From contig SLDF01000298.1 in assembly GCA_007125435.1 (NCBI GenBank), positions 1 through 18,173 of the forward strand: a DNA stretch of 18,173 nt. The letters run 5' to 3'. This document shows positions 7,757-15,933 of this stretch, one piece after another. The notes beneath the pieces are model-generated. The model saw nothing but the letters and a program-made list of their open reading frames with translations, did not search any database and was not told the origin of the DNA. This DNA comes from Saprospiraceae bacterium (GTDB lineage Bacteria; Bacteroidota; Bacteroidia; Chitinophagales; Saprospiraceae). The position numbers were made by a program, and so were the translations under genes. Numbering within the stretch: the first letter of the stretch is position 1; every line of letters starts with the position of its first letter.

Positions 7757-7909
7757 CACTCCAATATTATAGTAAAAACAGGAGACTCAAATAGGTGAAT
7801 ATGAGCGGATAATTTGCCTAGTATAGATGAAGTCATTATCTTGGCTTTGTCGATGGGTGAGTACGCTGTCGATTGAATCAATCATTAATTAATAGTAAAT
7901 CGAGATAGA

Positions 7910-9817
7910 ATGGATTTTATGATAGAGTCGATGGCTCAATACCGATCTGAATATGAGAAAAGTGTAAAAGACCCCGAAGGTTTCTGGGCAGGAATAGCGG
8001 AAAAATACCAGTGGCAGCAAAAGTGGGACAAGGTGCTGGAATGGGACTTTGAAAAGCCAGATGTCAAGTGGTTTATCAATGGAAAACTGAATATAACGGA
8101 GAACTGTCTGGATAGGCATCTCAAGCAAAGAGGTAATAAGTTGGCTTTAATCTGGGAACCAAATGACCCGAAGGAGAGATTCGTACGATATACGTACAGG
8201 GAACTGCATGAGCAGGTGTGCAAGTACGCCAATGTACTGAAGCGCAATGGGGCGCAGAAAGGCGACCGTATCGCTATCTACATGCCAATGGTGCCCGAAC
8301 TGACGGTTGCTGTACTGGCATGTGCGCGGATAGGTGCAATACATTCAGTTGTATTTGCTGGATTCTCTGCGGGTGCTTTGGCAGATAGAATCAATGATGC
8401 CAGTGCTAAGCTTGTCTTGACCAGTGATGGTCTCTATCGAGGGACTAAGGAGATACCTGTAAAGCGCGTCGTGGATGAGGCACTAAAAGAGTGCACTTCT
8501 GTAGAGAGGGTCATCGTCACAGAACGTACGCAGTGGGCGGTGAATATGGAAGAGGGTAGAGATGTATGGCTGCACGACGAATTGACAGAGGTGTCAGCAG
8601 ACTGCCCTGCCGAACCGATGGATGCGGAGGATATGTTGTTTATATTATACACTTCGGGGTCTACTGGTAAGCCTAAGGGTGTGGTGCATACCTGTGGTGG
8701 TTACATGGTATATGCCGGCTATTCGTTTAAGAATGTTTTTCAATATCGAGAGTCGGATGTCTATTGGTGTACGGCAGATGTCGGTTGGATTACAGGTCAT
8801 ACCTACATTATTTATGGGCCATTGCTGAATGGTGCGACGACTATGATGTTTGAAGGTGTCCCGACTTATCCCAGTCCCGGGCGATTCTGGCAAGTATGTG
8901 ATAAGCACGGTGTTACACAGTTTTATACGGCGCCTACGGCTATCAGGGCATTAATGGCGGCAGGGGATGATCACGTACTAAGCTATAGTCTGGATTCGCT
9001 CAAAGTACTGGGTTCTGTAGGTGAACCTATAAATGAAGAAGCCTGGAGCTGGTACCACATCAATGTCGGTAAAGAAAAGAGCCCAATCGTGGATACGTGG
9101 TGGCAGACAGAGACCGGTGGTATTATGATCAGTGGTATTGGAAGTGCCTCGCCTATGAAACCTGCACATGCGGGATATCCATTACCCGGAATACAACCCG
9201 TATTGCTCGATGCAGATGGGAACGAGATTACAGAGCATGATGTGGAAGGCTATCTGTGTATAAAATATCCATGGCCATCCATATTAAGAACTACTTATGG
9301 TGATCATGAGCGCTGCAGGGTCGTCTATTTCTCTCATTACAAGGGGTATTATTTCACTGGCGATGGTGCCAAAAGGGATAAGGATGGTATGTATCGTATC
9401 ATAGGCAGGGTAGATGATGTTATCAATGTATCAGGTCACCGATTTGGCACTGCTGAAATAGAAGATGCCATCAATACCAATAAGAAAGTAGCAGAATCAG
9501 CCGTTGTAGGTTATCCGCACGAGATCAAGGGTCAAGCTATATATGCTTATATCATTTTGAAAGACGAGCCTGATAATGAAGATAATCTCAGATCAGAAAT
9601 CATAAACTCTGTGGTAGAGCATATCGGTAAAATAGCCAAGCCAGAAATTATTCAATTTGTCCCGGGGCTACCTAAGACGAGATCCGGTAAGATTATGAGA
9701 AGAATCCTAAGAAAGATCGCCGAGGGCGATACATCAAATCTAGGGGATACATCTACATTACTGGATCCTGAGGTGGTGGAAGTGATAACTGAAAGAGCAA
9801 AGCAATTGAAGGGCTAA
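7910..9817 (+). CDS. acs: Acetyl-CoA synthetase (AMP-forming)
   Basis: This cytoplasmic enzyme activates acetate with ATP and CoA to acetyl-CoA through an acetyl-adenylate. The 635 residues are close to the ~650 usual for Acs. Visible motifs are the P-loop YTSGSTGKPKG at 247-257, the acetate-pocket region VGWITGHTYIIYGPL near 291-305, WWQTETGG at 397-404, and GRVDDVINVSGHRFGTAEIE around 503-522. The acetylation-target motif PKTRSGKIMRR follows, with Lys594 corresponding to Salmonella Lys609, so control by reversible lysine acetylation is possible. The ATG at 7910 is used because it gives the expected N-terminus; in-frame ATGs three and seven codons later are alternatives, and no strong Shine-Dalgarno separates them. 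It stands alone downstream of the repeat island and converges with fmt over 33 bp. Confidence 0.96.
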   Translation: MDFMIESMAQYRSEYEKSVKDPEGFWAGIAEKYQWQQKWDKVLEWDFEKPDVKWFINGKLNITENCLDRHLKQRGNKLALIWEPNDPKERFVRYTYRELHEQVCKYANVLKRNGAQKGDRIAIYMPMVPELTVAVLACARIGAIHSVVFAGFSAGALADRINDASAKLVLTSDGLYRGTKEIPVKRVVDEALKECTSVERVIVTERTQWAVNMEEGRDVWLHDELTEVSADCPAEPMDAEDMLFILYTSGSTGKPKGVVHTCGGYMVYAGYSFKNVFQYRESDVYWCTADVGWITGHTYIIYGPLLNGATTMMFEGVPTYPSPGRFWQVCDKHGVTQFYTAPTAIRALMAAGDDHVLSYSLDSLKVLGSVGEPINEEAWSWYHINVGKEKSPIVDTWWQTETGGIMISGIGSASPMKPAHAGYPLPGIQPVLLDADGNEITEHDVEGYLCIKYPWPSILRTTYGDHERCRVVYFSHYKGYYFTGDGAKRDKDGMYRIIGRVDDVINVSGHRFGTAEIEDAINTNKKVAESAVVGYPHEIKGQAIYAYIILKDEPDNEDNLRSEIINSVVEHIGKIAKPEIIQFVPGLPKTRSGKIMRRILRKIAEGDTSNLGDTSTLLDPEVVEVITERAKQLKG

Positions 9818-9850
9818 AGATCGTATGGTCACCAAATTGGTCATTGCAAG

Positions 9851-10774
9851 CTAGTCAAACAAACTGCGATGCCCGTTTGCTATGTCGGTGCCGGACATAC
9901 GGCGTTTACCGGCTATTTGTGCTTGTATGATTTCTATGCAGCCGTCTCCAGTAGTCATATACAGGGTTTTGTCATGGATAAAGACGGTTTTGTCACCTGC
10001 TTCATCTGACTGTGGTGCATCTGCTAGCTTAGCGCTGAAGATTTTGAGCTCCGTATGCTCTAATGGGAGCCAGGCACCGGGATATGGACTTAAGCCTCTG
10101 ATGAAGTTGATGATTTTCTGACCGGATAGCTTAGGGTCTATCTCAGTATTGTGCTTGAATAGCTTAGGGGCATGAGTGACCTCATTTTCATCTTGAGGCT
10201 GTGGCTTTAGCGTATTGTTTTTCAAGCCTATGAGTGTGTCAAACATAAGCTGAGCACCAACCCCCATGAGTCTGTCGTGGAGAGTACCCGCAGTATCTAC
10301 AGGTAGGATTTCGGTTGAGGCTTTGAGCAATATGTGACCGGTATCAATCTTATCATCAATCATAAAAGTCGTAACACCGCTTTCTTTTTCGCCATTTATA
10401 ATAGCCCAGTTGATGGGAGCTGCACCTCTGTATTTGGGCAGTAAACTACCATGCAGATTGACGGTGCCCATAGGTGGCATAGCCCATACCACTTTGGGAA
10501 GCATCCTGAAAGCTACGACGACAAAAATATCAGCCTCCCATGATGCAATAGATTTCAAAAAGTCTTCATCTTTGAGATTAGTTGGCTGGAGCAAGGGGAG
10601 GTTATGCTCTAAGGCATATACTTTGACAGGAGACTGTAGCAACTGCTTGCGGCCTCGGCCGCCAAATTTATCAGCAGCAGTCACTATACCTGCAATCTCA
10701 AATGCATCGCTCTGATGTATGATGTCCAATGTAGGGACACCAAAGTCTGCTGTGCCCATGAAGACGACTTTCAT
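9851..10774 (-). CDS. fmt: Methionyl-tRNA formyltransferase
   Basis: The enzyme transfers a formyl group from 10-formyl-tetrahydrofolate to initiator Met-tRNA. With the ATG at 10774 the protein begins MKVVFMGTADFGVP, the classical family start, and has 307 residues (E. coli: 315). A longer frame opens upstream with TTG at 10795 but adds only seven unconserved residues, so I reject it. Catalytic residues are in place: Asn106 and His108 in NLHGSLLPKYRGAAP and Asp144 in DDKIDTG, matching E. coli Asn108, His110 and Asp146. The tRNA-loop segment GGRGRKQLLQSPVK is at 38-51. The C-terminal OB-type domain follows (residues ~205-307). It is divergent from the exported-protein gene and convergent with acs; the usual def partner is not adjacent. 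Confidence 0.96.
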   Translation of the reverse strand: MKVVFMGTADFGVPTLDIIHQSDAFEIAGIVTAADKFGGRGRKQLLQSPVKVYALEHNLPLLQPTNLKDEDFLKSIASWEADIFVVVAFRMLPKVVWAMPPMGTVNLHGSLLPKYRGAAPINWAIINGEKESGVTTFMIDDKIDTGHILLKASTEILPVDTAGTLHDRLMGVGAQLMFDTLIGLKNNTLKPQPQDENEVTHAPKLFKHNTEIDPKLSGQKIINFIRGLSPYPGAWLPLEHTELKIFSAKLADAPQSDEAGDKTVFIHDKTLYMTTGDGCIEIIQAQIAGKRRMSGTDIANGHRSLFD

Positions 10775-10953
10775 AATAACTGAATTTTGGGGCAAGTTAC
10801 ATCTATTTTTTGTGATGTATAGAATAGTGCGGTGTCAATATCTGTCAATGAGATCATGGAGGTTGTTAAAACATTTAGAAGTCAAATTCTCTCTATAATA
10901 TGGATATAAAAGCGAAAATTCGTATATTGCAATCCAATAAAAAAATATTTACA

Positions 10954-11361
10954 ATGAGACTATTCACATCTTTTGTTTTAGTAGCTGCATTTAGTGCTAT
11001 ATCATTTGGACAGGCTACACCTCAGACTGACTTTACCAAGCAGTTGTTAGATGTTATGGAGCTAGGTGATGAACAGATAGCAATGTTGGACAAGATTGAG
11101 TTGGGTCATCAGACTATGTTGTCCAGAGCTGTTACGGATTATGAGGAAAAGGCTGCTCGCAATGAAGCCATCAGAGATATCAACAGCAATAAGGAAATTA
11201 TGATAGCTGATGTCCTAAGTGAGAAGCAATACAAGACTTACAAAGAGCACATGAAAAACCAAAAAGAAATGAGAAAAGAAAAGGAAGCCAATAGGCTTAA
11301 ATCAGTACGTGCGCTCAACGCTGAAGATATGAAAGACACCAAAGAAGAAAAGCAAAGATAG
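10954..11361 (+). CDS. Small exported, charged helical protein of unknown function
   Basis: I choose the ATG at 10954 (135 residues) because the protein then starts with a clean signal peptide, MRLFTSFVLVAAFSAISFGQ, with likely cleavage after SFG. An in-frame ATG at 10900 would add 18 polar residues before it and overlaps a TATAATAT stretch that looks more like promoter DNA. The mature part is helical and rich in Lys and Glu, with a highly charged C-terminal third (KEMRKEKEANRLKS). The segment LSEKQYKTYKEHM resembles the LTxxQ-type pattern of Spy/CpxP-like periplasmic proteins, so a distant relationship to those chaperone or metal-stress proteins is possible but unproven. It is monocistronic, closed by the terminator at 11398. 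Confidence 0.7.
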   Translation: MRLFTSFVLVAAFSAISFGQATPQTDFTKQLLDVMELGDEQIAMLDKIELGHQTMLSRAVTDYEEKAARNEAIRDINSNKEIMIADVLSEKQYKTYKEHMKNQKEMRKEKEANRLKSVRALNAEDMKDTKEEKQR

Positions 11362-11397
11362 ATTGAATTTGTAAGATAAATTTTGAATGGCTAGAGG

Positions 11398-11439
11398 TCT
11401 CCAAACTGTGAATGTACATGGTTTGGAGATTTTTATTTT
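11398..11439 (+). terminator. Rho-independent terminator after the small exported protein gene
   Basis: The stem TCTCCAAAC (11398-11406) pairs with GTTTGGAGA (11421-11429) and is followed directly by the T-rich tail TTTTTATTTTA. It lies 36 bases after the stop codon, in the right orientation. Confidence 0.85.
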
Positions 11440-11686
11440 ATGATGCATTTTTGATGTGAGTATTAGTGGGAAGGTTTTGGTTAGGCAGTGTCAAGTAGCT
11501 TTTTAAGCCGCTTTATGCGGGATAAAGAAAACATTTACCACGGTAAGGTTATGACTTTGAATAAAAGCCGAACGATACAACTTGAATACCTTATGTCCAA
11601 GAACTAAAATAGCTAGTCGATTTCCTTATTAAGGTAGGGCCTTGGAAAGTATCTTTGAGATAGGCACCAAGAAAAACGATTAAAGT
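11440..11686. other. Intergenic stretch between terminator and coaD
   Basis: There is no convincing gene. A small hairpin CCGC/GCGG lies at about 11508-11520. On the minus strand a short frame (about 11481-11625) with one internal stop reads like a possible gene remnant, but it shows no recognisable motif. The coaD promoter must lie within this stretch, but no clear box stands out. Confidence 0.5.
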
Positions 11687-12151
11687 ATGAAGCGAGCAGT
11701 ATTTCCCGGGTCATTTGATCCATTCACTATTGGGCATTACGATATTATCCAAAGGGCGATGCCATTATTTGATGAGATTGTCATAGCTGTCGGTGTCAAC
11801 TCACAGAAGAAGACTTTGTTTGATCTGGATCAAAGGTTACAATGGCTCAACAAAGTTTTCGAATCGAACAGTAAAGTCAGAGTAGATCACTTTGAAGGGC
11901 TGACCGCCCATTATTGCAATAAGATCGACGCCAGGTATTTAATTAGGGGGCTGCGAAACGCATCAGATTTCGACTATGAAAAAACTATATCCCAGCTCAA
12001 TAGCATTGTTGGTAAAGAGCTCGAGACCGTCTTCCTGATTGCATTGCCGCAGTATTCACATATCAGTTCTACCATTGTCAGAGAGATCATCAAAGGAGGG
12101 GGAGATGCTTCTCCTTTTTTACCTGATACGATACAGGTCAATATAAACTAA
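11687..12151 (+). CDS. coaD: Phosphopantetheine adenylyltransferase
   Basis: CoaD joins ATP and 4'-phosphopantetheine to form dephospho-CoA, the penultimate step of coenzyme A synthesis, in the cytoplasm. The 154 residues are typical of the family. The nucleotidyltransferase signature T-x-G-H is at 14-17 within GSFDPFTIGHYD, RYLIRGLRNASDFDYE lies at 83-98, and ISSTIVRE at 126-133; these bind ATP and phosphopantetheine. The ATG at 11687 gives the conserved start MKRAVFPGSFDP. The EI24-like gene follows 10 bp after the stop, so the two are probably one transcript. CoA supply fits, loosely, with the several CoA-ester enzymes in the window. Confidence 0.96.
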   Translation: MKRAVFPGSFDPFTIGHYDIIQRAMPLFDEIVIAVGVNSQKKTLFDLDQRLQWLNKVFESNSKVRVDHFEGLTAHYCNKIDARYLIRGLRNASDFDYEKTISQLNSIVGKELETVFLIALPQYSHISSTIVREIIKGGGDASPFLPDTIQVNIN

Positions 12152-12161
12152 GCTAATCATA

Positions 12162-12926
12162 ATGGGTGATTTTGTCCGAGCCATATCAGCTTACAACACA
12201 AGCCTACAGCTAGCCGGTAGGCATGGCTGGTGGTCATTTGTTTGGATTCCGATAGCTGTTAGCATTTTAGTAGGTGTTGGATTGGCCATGCTGATTATTT
12301 ACGCTGCCCCTCCCATCTCGCAGACGATAGAGGGCTGGTATCCCTGGGATACAGCCAAGTCATTGATCTCTGTCACAGTAGCAGTGCTGACAGCTTTGAT
12401 TATCTTGTCTTTGGGCGTTTTACTTTTCAAGTATTTGGTGTTGATCATAGCTTTTCCATTTATGAGCTTCCTGTCACAGCGCGTCGAAAAATCTCTATAC
12501 GGCAGCATCGAAGGGTACGAAGGTGGCCAGGCCGTCAGCCAATTTTTCAAAGAGATAATCAGAGGCGTGGGTATATCGACCCGCCTTATATTTTGGGAGA
12601 TATTATGGGTAGTCCTACTATTGTTACTTTCGCTTATTCCCGGTATGGCCATCATTACCGGCCCTGCCATCTTTTTAGTACATTCTTACTTCGCCGGCTG
12701 TGTCAATATGGATTACACCCTTGAGCGTTATTACGGCATTCCGGCATCTATTCGATTCATGCGCCACCATTTTTGGATGACTCTCGGTAATGGATTCGTA
12801 TTCATGTTAATTTTCAGCATTCCGGTTTTAGGTATCTTTTTATCACCGGTATGGGGCACTATGGCCGCTTCCATCAGTACCTTGGACTTAATCAGAGGTG
12901 CACCACAGACAGATCATAAGCGCTAG
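12162..12926 (+). CDS. EI24/CysZ-like integral membrane protein
   Basis: This is a 254-residue membrane protein with four to six hydrophobic segments (around 24-49, 66-100, 142-178 and 208-236). The internal pattern FPFMSFLSQRVEKSLYG (98-114) and NMDYTLERYYGIP (182-194) is characteristic of the EI24 domain family, which includes the sulfate transporter CysZ and many uncharacterised Bacteroidota proteins. Family members move sulfate, or an unknown small solute, across the inner membrane. No cysteine-synthesis genes lie nearby, so sulfate transport is not supported by context. The gene starts 10 bp after coaD, and such pairing suggests co-transcription. The gene symbol is left open because identity with CysZ itself is uncertain. 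Confidence 0.8.
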   Translation: MGDFVRAISAYNTSLQLAGRHGWWSFVWIPIAVSILVGVGLAMLIIYAAPPISQTIEGWYPWDTAKSLISVTVAVLTALIILSLGVLLFKYLVLIIAFPFMSFLSQRVEKSLYGSIEGYEGGQAVSQFFKEIIRGVGISTRLIFWEILWVVLLLLLSLIPGMAIITGPAIFLVHSYFAGCVNMDYTLERYYGIPASIRFMRHHFWMTLGNGFVFMLIFSIPVLGIFLSPVWGTMAASISTLDLIRGAPQTDHKR

Positions 12927-13282
12927 GTTTTCGCTTTAGAAAATGAGCTTCTTAGCAGAATATTATGTTTAAAATTAATTTGGTTTTGGGCGTGCCCCCT
13001 TACTATCGTGCGGGGTCGGGCTATCCGCTTGTATTCCTGACTGTCTCATGGGCAGTCACTATGCATCTAGTAGCTCCCTCTGGTTGCCCCTATCTGCATG
13101 TTCCTGCTATCCACTCGCCAGTCACTCATATCACTTCTATCCCTCACGCAATACCTAGTTGTTAGTTGCTGGTAGCTTGTTCAGTAGGCTTATCGTTACT
13201 GACATTCAAAGGCGGTTTTTTGTCAAATGATAGGATGTGTTGATATTTCTTGAGTCTATTAAAAAACCTGAGCAAAATACAA
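12927..13282. other. Intergenic stretch holding repeat copy B
   Basis: This 356-bp gap separates the convergent EI24-like and alpha/beta hydrolase genes. It is dominated by the dispersed repeat at 12984-13149. The remainder (13150-13282) is AT-rich with short GTTAGTTGCTGGTAGCTTG-type runs similar to those flanking copy A. No clear terminator for either gene is visible. Confidence 0.6.
12984..13149 (+). repeat. Dispersed ~165-bp repeat, copy B
   Basis: It runs from TTTTGGGCGTGCCC to CTATCCCTCACGC and matches the reverse complement of 7602-7756. It carries an extra ~11 bp near the left end (CTTACTATCGTG in place of CTTC), inside the GC-rich hairpin-like start. The 122-bp core is about 91% identical by hand count. 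Differences between copies change most codons of the shared open frame, which argues against a protein. I have a general memory of such GGGCGTGCCC...CTATCCCTCACGC segments in Bacteroidota intergenic regions, unverified here. Confidence 0.85.
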
Positions 13283-14251
13283 CTAGAGCCCCTTTACAAA
13301 TTCTGTAACCTCCTCATTAAACTTTTCGGGTTGTTCGAATTGGAGGAAGTGTCCCGTCTTTTCCAGTAATACTAGCTTGGCATTTGGCATTTGTTCAGTG
13401 CCTTGGATGGCGATATCTTTAGTAAATCCCGGGTTGAGATAGCGGTTAGGTATGAGATTATCTCGAAGTCCATATAGTACCAGAGTCTTTTGTTTGACAT
13501 CAGGAAGATAATCAAATACAGGCTCATCTACCATGCCGTTTACACTTCTTACTATAGCATAGCAATAGGCTTCAAAGTCTTTAGCGGAGCGCATGGCAAT
13601 TCTATCTCTTACCATAAAGTCCGCATCCTTGGGCATATTGTAAAAATTGTAGGCAATGTTATTTTGTATGGCCTCGACAGGTGTTGATTTTACGGATTGT
13701 AACGTCATGACTTCTCTAAACCATTCTTTTTGTCCTTCATTGAACACCTCAAATCCGGCAGGGGCGGCCAGAATTAGTGCTTTTACTCTCTTAGGATGAT
13801 ACAGCGCAGTCACGATAGAAATTTGTCCGCCCATACTGTGCCCCGCTAAAATAGCTGCTTCTATGTTAAGCTGATCCATGAATTGAGTTAATACTTGCGC
13901 AAAGTATGTCATCATACCACTATGAGGATGTTTACTGGATTTTCCATATCCTGGTAGGTCAATTGCAATGCATCTAAAATGTTTGCTGAGTTCTGAGATA
14001 TTGCGCTGCCATGCTGGTAAGTAAGAGCCAAGTCCGTGAATAAATAGAATTATAGTATCGCTTGTACCTTCATCCACATATGCTATCTCAGTGACAGAGT
14101 CAATAGTCGCATAATGGACTGTGAAGGGGTATTCCAAATCTCTCATCTCCTCTAATGGGGTGAGGTTTTTATATGGGTGTATTTTACTTTGCGCAAAGCC
14201 ATTATATTGTACAATGAAAAGACAAGAAAGTAAAAAATATCTGTAAATCAT
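13283..14251 (-). CDS. Secreted alpha/beta-fold hydrolase
   Basis: This 322-residue hydrolase, probably an esterase or lipase-like enzyme, has a signal peptide (MIYRYFLLSCLFIVQYNGFA, cleavage near residue 20). The alpha/beta triad is visible: nucleophile Ser139 in GHSMGG (137-142), Asp264 in GLRDN and His301 in KTGHF, with the oxyanion segment FIHGLGSY at 70-77. I choose the ATG at 14251 rather than the in-frame ATG at 14278, because AAAGGAAG sits just upstream as a ribosome binding site and the signal peptide then lies at the N-terminus. It starts 11 bp after the stop of the beta-barrel gene, so the two are surely co-transcribed. Substrate unknown; an ester, acylglycerol or haloalkane-type substrate is possible. 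Confidence 0.88.
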   Translation of the reverse strand: MIYRYFLLSCLFIVQYNGFAQSKIHPYKNLTPLEEMRDLEYPFTVHYATIDSVTEIAYVDEGTSDTIILFIHGLGSYLPAWQRNISELSKHFRCIAIDLPGYGKSSKHPHSGMMTYFAQVLTQFMDQLNIEAAILAGHSMGGQISIVTALYHPKRVKALILAAPAGFEVFNEGQKEWFREVMTLQSVKSTPVEAIQNNIAYNFYNMPKDADFMVRDRIAMRSAKDFEAYCYAIVRSVNGMVDEPVFDYLPDVKQKTLVLYGLRDNLIPNRYLNPGFTKDIAIQGTEQMPNAKLVLLEKTGHFLQFEQPEKFNEEVTEFVKGL

Positions 14252-14262
14252 CTTCCTTTGTT

Positions 14263-15867
14263 TTAGAACATCAACCATTTAAATAAAGCAAAACCTGTCC
14301 AGGGTGACGTGGGTCGTTCGCCAAAATTACCACCGTTTATCGGTGACCCATATCGCTCATCTGCACTATCAAAAAAATCGCCCAATGGCATGACGGCGCC
14401 ATGCAGTTCTATACTCATGAACGGGCCAAGATTGTAAATGACTGCACCATTAAACTCTGTACCCATATATCTGCCCCCGCCGATAGGTGTAGTATTACTA
14501 TATGCAACAGCTCCACCGACTCTACCTATTAGCTTATGTGGGATTAGTCCTTTGGAAATATTATAGGTTAGTGCTGATATGCCATAGCCCATATTTGATA
14601 TGTCTGCCACTACAGGTGTGAATCTATTTACTACATTAGGGTGGGGAAGTAAGAGGTAAGAACCTGTACTAATAAAAATGCCGGCAGGAGAACCCCATGT
14701 ATTACCAGTCATGACGCCGCTAAATCTATTATCATTCAGCCCATTTTCGTCACCGGTTGTGTATAGAAAATCAAACTTAATGATATCATCGACTGTTTGG
14801 CCATATCTGTAACCTCCCCTAAGATTAGCACCAAATCCGGCAATGGTTGTTCGATTGTCATAAGAGTCAGAGCCCATGGGTCTTACTCTGGCAGATCCCA
14901 GATTATAATTGAAAAAACCACTTAAAAACCACCTGTCCAGGATGAAGTCAACATTCCTATTGAAGTAAGTGCCTAACCATACAATGTCGGCTTTGTAAGG
15001 GTTATTACCAAATCTAAACTTAAAAGTGCCATTATACTCTGCCAGCAGAGAATTTAGCCCTTGTCCCAGGATAGAGACGCCGCCTTTACCATTAGCCCTG
15101 TCCCTTACATATTGAATTGATCCACCCCATGTCCATTTGTTCGTAACATGGAAGTCTGTCATGAATTCAAACATATCTACATCATCATCTCTGTAGATAT
15201 CATTTTCATAAAATTTATACCATGACAACTTATATCTTGAAAAATCTGTCACTTTCAGTATTGATAAACCGGCAGCATCAGTGCCAAAGTAGGCCAATCT
15301 GTACCCGGTATTCATCAATTTGTCAAAGGCAGTTCTATAAGGGTCATATGGACTGTCGAACATACGCATGAGACCCAGATTGATAAAGATATTATCAGTT
15401 GGTCTATACTCAACCTGCACATTTTGTGTTTGGATGTTGACTTGGTCAGCAGAGATAGCTGCACCCAGATTACCGCCTGTACCATAGGCCACATCACCCC
15501 AGGTCCAGTCTATTTCAAAAGATGCTCTCAGCGTTGCTTTACCATTAAATATGCGAGGTGTATACACAAAGAATGGTATTATCCTTTGTTCGACATAAAG
15601 TGCCCTGGCCGTATCAGATGTGGTAGTTGTGTTTCTGCCAAATAGTCTACCGACGACTTGCCCTCTCAAGAATTCATTAGTTGGATAAAAGTTTGAACCC
15701 ACACCTTGATTGATAAAGAAGGCAAAGAACTGCAATTCTTTATTTGACTTCTTAGGGATGTTGAGGTCAAAGTACCTGGCACCCGTTGTGGAAGGTGGGT
15801 CTTGAGCCAATAAACTATGGCCTAAAAAAAGAACTAAAAAAAGAGATAGGTATGAACGTAGTAGCAT
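14263..15867 (-). CDS. Outer-membrane beta-barrel protein, porin-like
   Basis: The 534-residue protein has a signal peptide (MLLRSYLSLFLVLFLGHSLLA, cleaved before QDPP) and then a long alternation of amphipathic strands rich in Tyr, Trp, Phe, Gly and Asn. It ends in FALFKWLMF with a terminal Phe, the usual C-terminal beta-signal of Bam-assembled barrels. There is no TonB box or plug domain, so it is not a TonB-dependent receptor, and no NPA motif, so it is not a clear FadL. It resembles the broad group of Bacteroidota porin or alginate-export-type barrels; the transported compound is unknown. Its stop lies just before the hydrolase start, and a terminator upstream separates it from the lipoprotein gene, so it should have its own promoter in 15868-15900. 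Confidence 0.75.
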   Translation of the reverse strand: MLLRSYLSLFLVLFLGHSLLAQDPPSTTGARYFDLNIPKKSNKELQFFAFFINQGVGSNFYPTNEFLRGQVVGRLFGRNTTTTSDTARALYVEQRIIPFFVYTPRIFNGKATLRASFEIDWTWGDVAYGTGGNLGAAISADQVNIQTQNVQVEYRPTDNIFINLGLMRMFDSPYDPYRTAFDKLMNTGYRLAYFGTDAAGLSILKVTDFSRYKLSWYKFYENDIYRDDDVDMFEFMTDFHVTNKWTWGGSIQYVRDRANGKGGVSILGQGLNSLLAEYNGTFKFRFGNNPYKADIVWLGTYFNRNVDFILDRWFLSGFFNYNLGSARVRPMGSDSYDNRTTIAGFGANLRGGYRYGQTVDDIIKFDFLYTTGDENGLNDNRFSGVMTGNTWGSPAGIFISTGSYLLLPHPNVVNRFTPVVADISNMGYGISALTYNISKGLIPHKLIGRVGGAVAYSNTTPIGGGRYMGTEFNGAVIYNLGPFMSIELHGAVMPLGDFFDSADERYGSPINGGNFGERPTSPWTGFALFKWLMF

Positions 15868-15890
15868 TTCTTATCATATCATAATTTAAT

Positions 15891-15925
15891 AAAAAAAGCA
15901 GGGAACAAAAATGCCCCCTGCTTTT
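15891..15925 (-). terminator. Rho-independent terminator after the lipoprotein gene
   Basis: Read on the minus strand, AAAAGCAGGG pairs with CCCTGCTTTT (15916-15925 with 15894-15903), a perfect 10-bp stem with a 12-base loop, followed by a T-run. It lies 9 bases past the lipoprotein stop codon and upstream of the beta-barrel gene, so it ends the acyl-CoA ligase/lipoprotein transcript. Confidence 0.88.
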
Positions 15926-15933
15926 GAAAAATA

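Larger units (their letters stand above)
5627..7909. other. Gene-free repeat island between the CPBP protease gene and acs
   Basis: About 2.3 kb carry no reading frame I can defend. The short open frames present overlap repeats, lack family motifs and are not supported by start signals. The stretch is instead a patchwork of different repeats and palindromes, listed separately. Parts with nothing recognisable are 5801-5920, 6311-6490, 6573-6819, 6915-7245 and the acs leader 7757-7909. Within 6250-6310 there is an additional palindrome pair (CTCAGC at 6282-6287 with GCTGAG at 6302-6307). The acs leader holds ATTAATTAAT near 7886 but no clear promoter. Confidence 0.75.

Noticed and set aside
7568..7759. 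Open frame on the minus strand inside repeat copy A, similar to the frame at 12965-13165 in copy B
   Set aside because: The two peptides look related only because the DNA repeat is. Differences are mostly nonsynonymous, there is no start signal, and no family is recognisable.
9818..9850. ATGGTCACC...GGTCAT near-palindrome between convergent acs and fmt, a possible two-way terminator
   Set aside because: The stem needs wobble pairs and mismatches, and there is no T-tract on either strand.
10775..10795. Upstream TTG start for fmt giving seven extra residues
   Set aside because: The conserved MKVVFMGT start at 10774 matches the family, and the extra residues have no family support.
11481..11625. 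Minus-strand frame with one internal stop, Lys/Leu-rich, looking like the tail of a decayed transposase
   Set aside because: Only about 145 bp, no catalytic or family motif, and composition alone could produce it.
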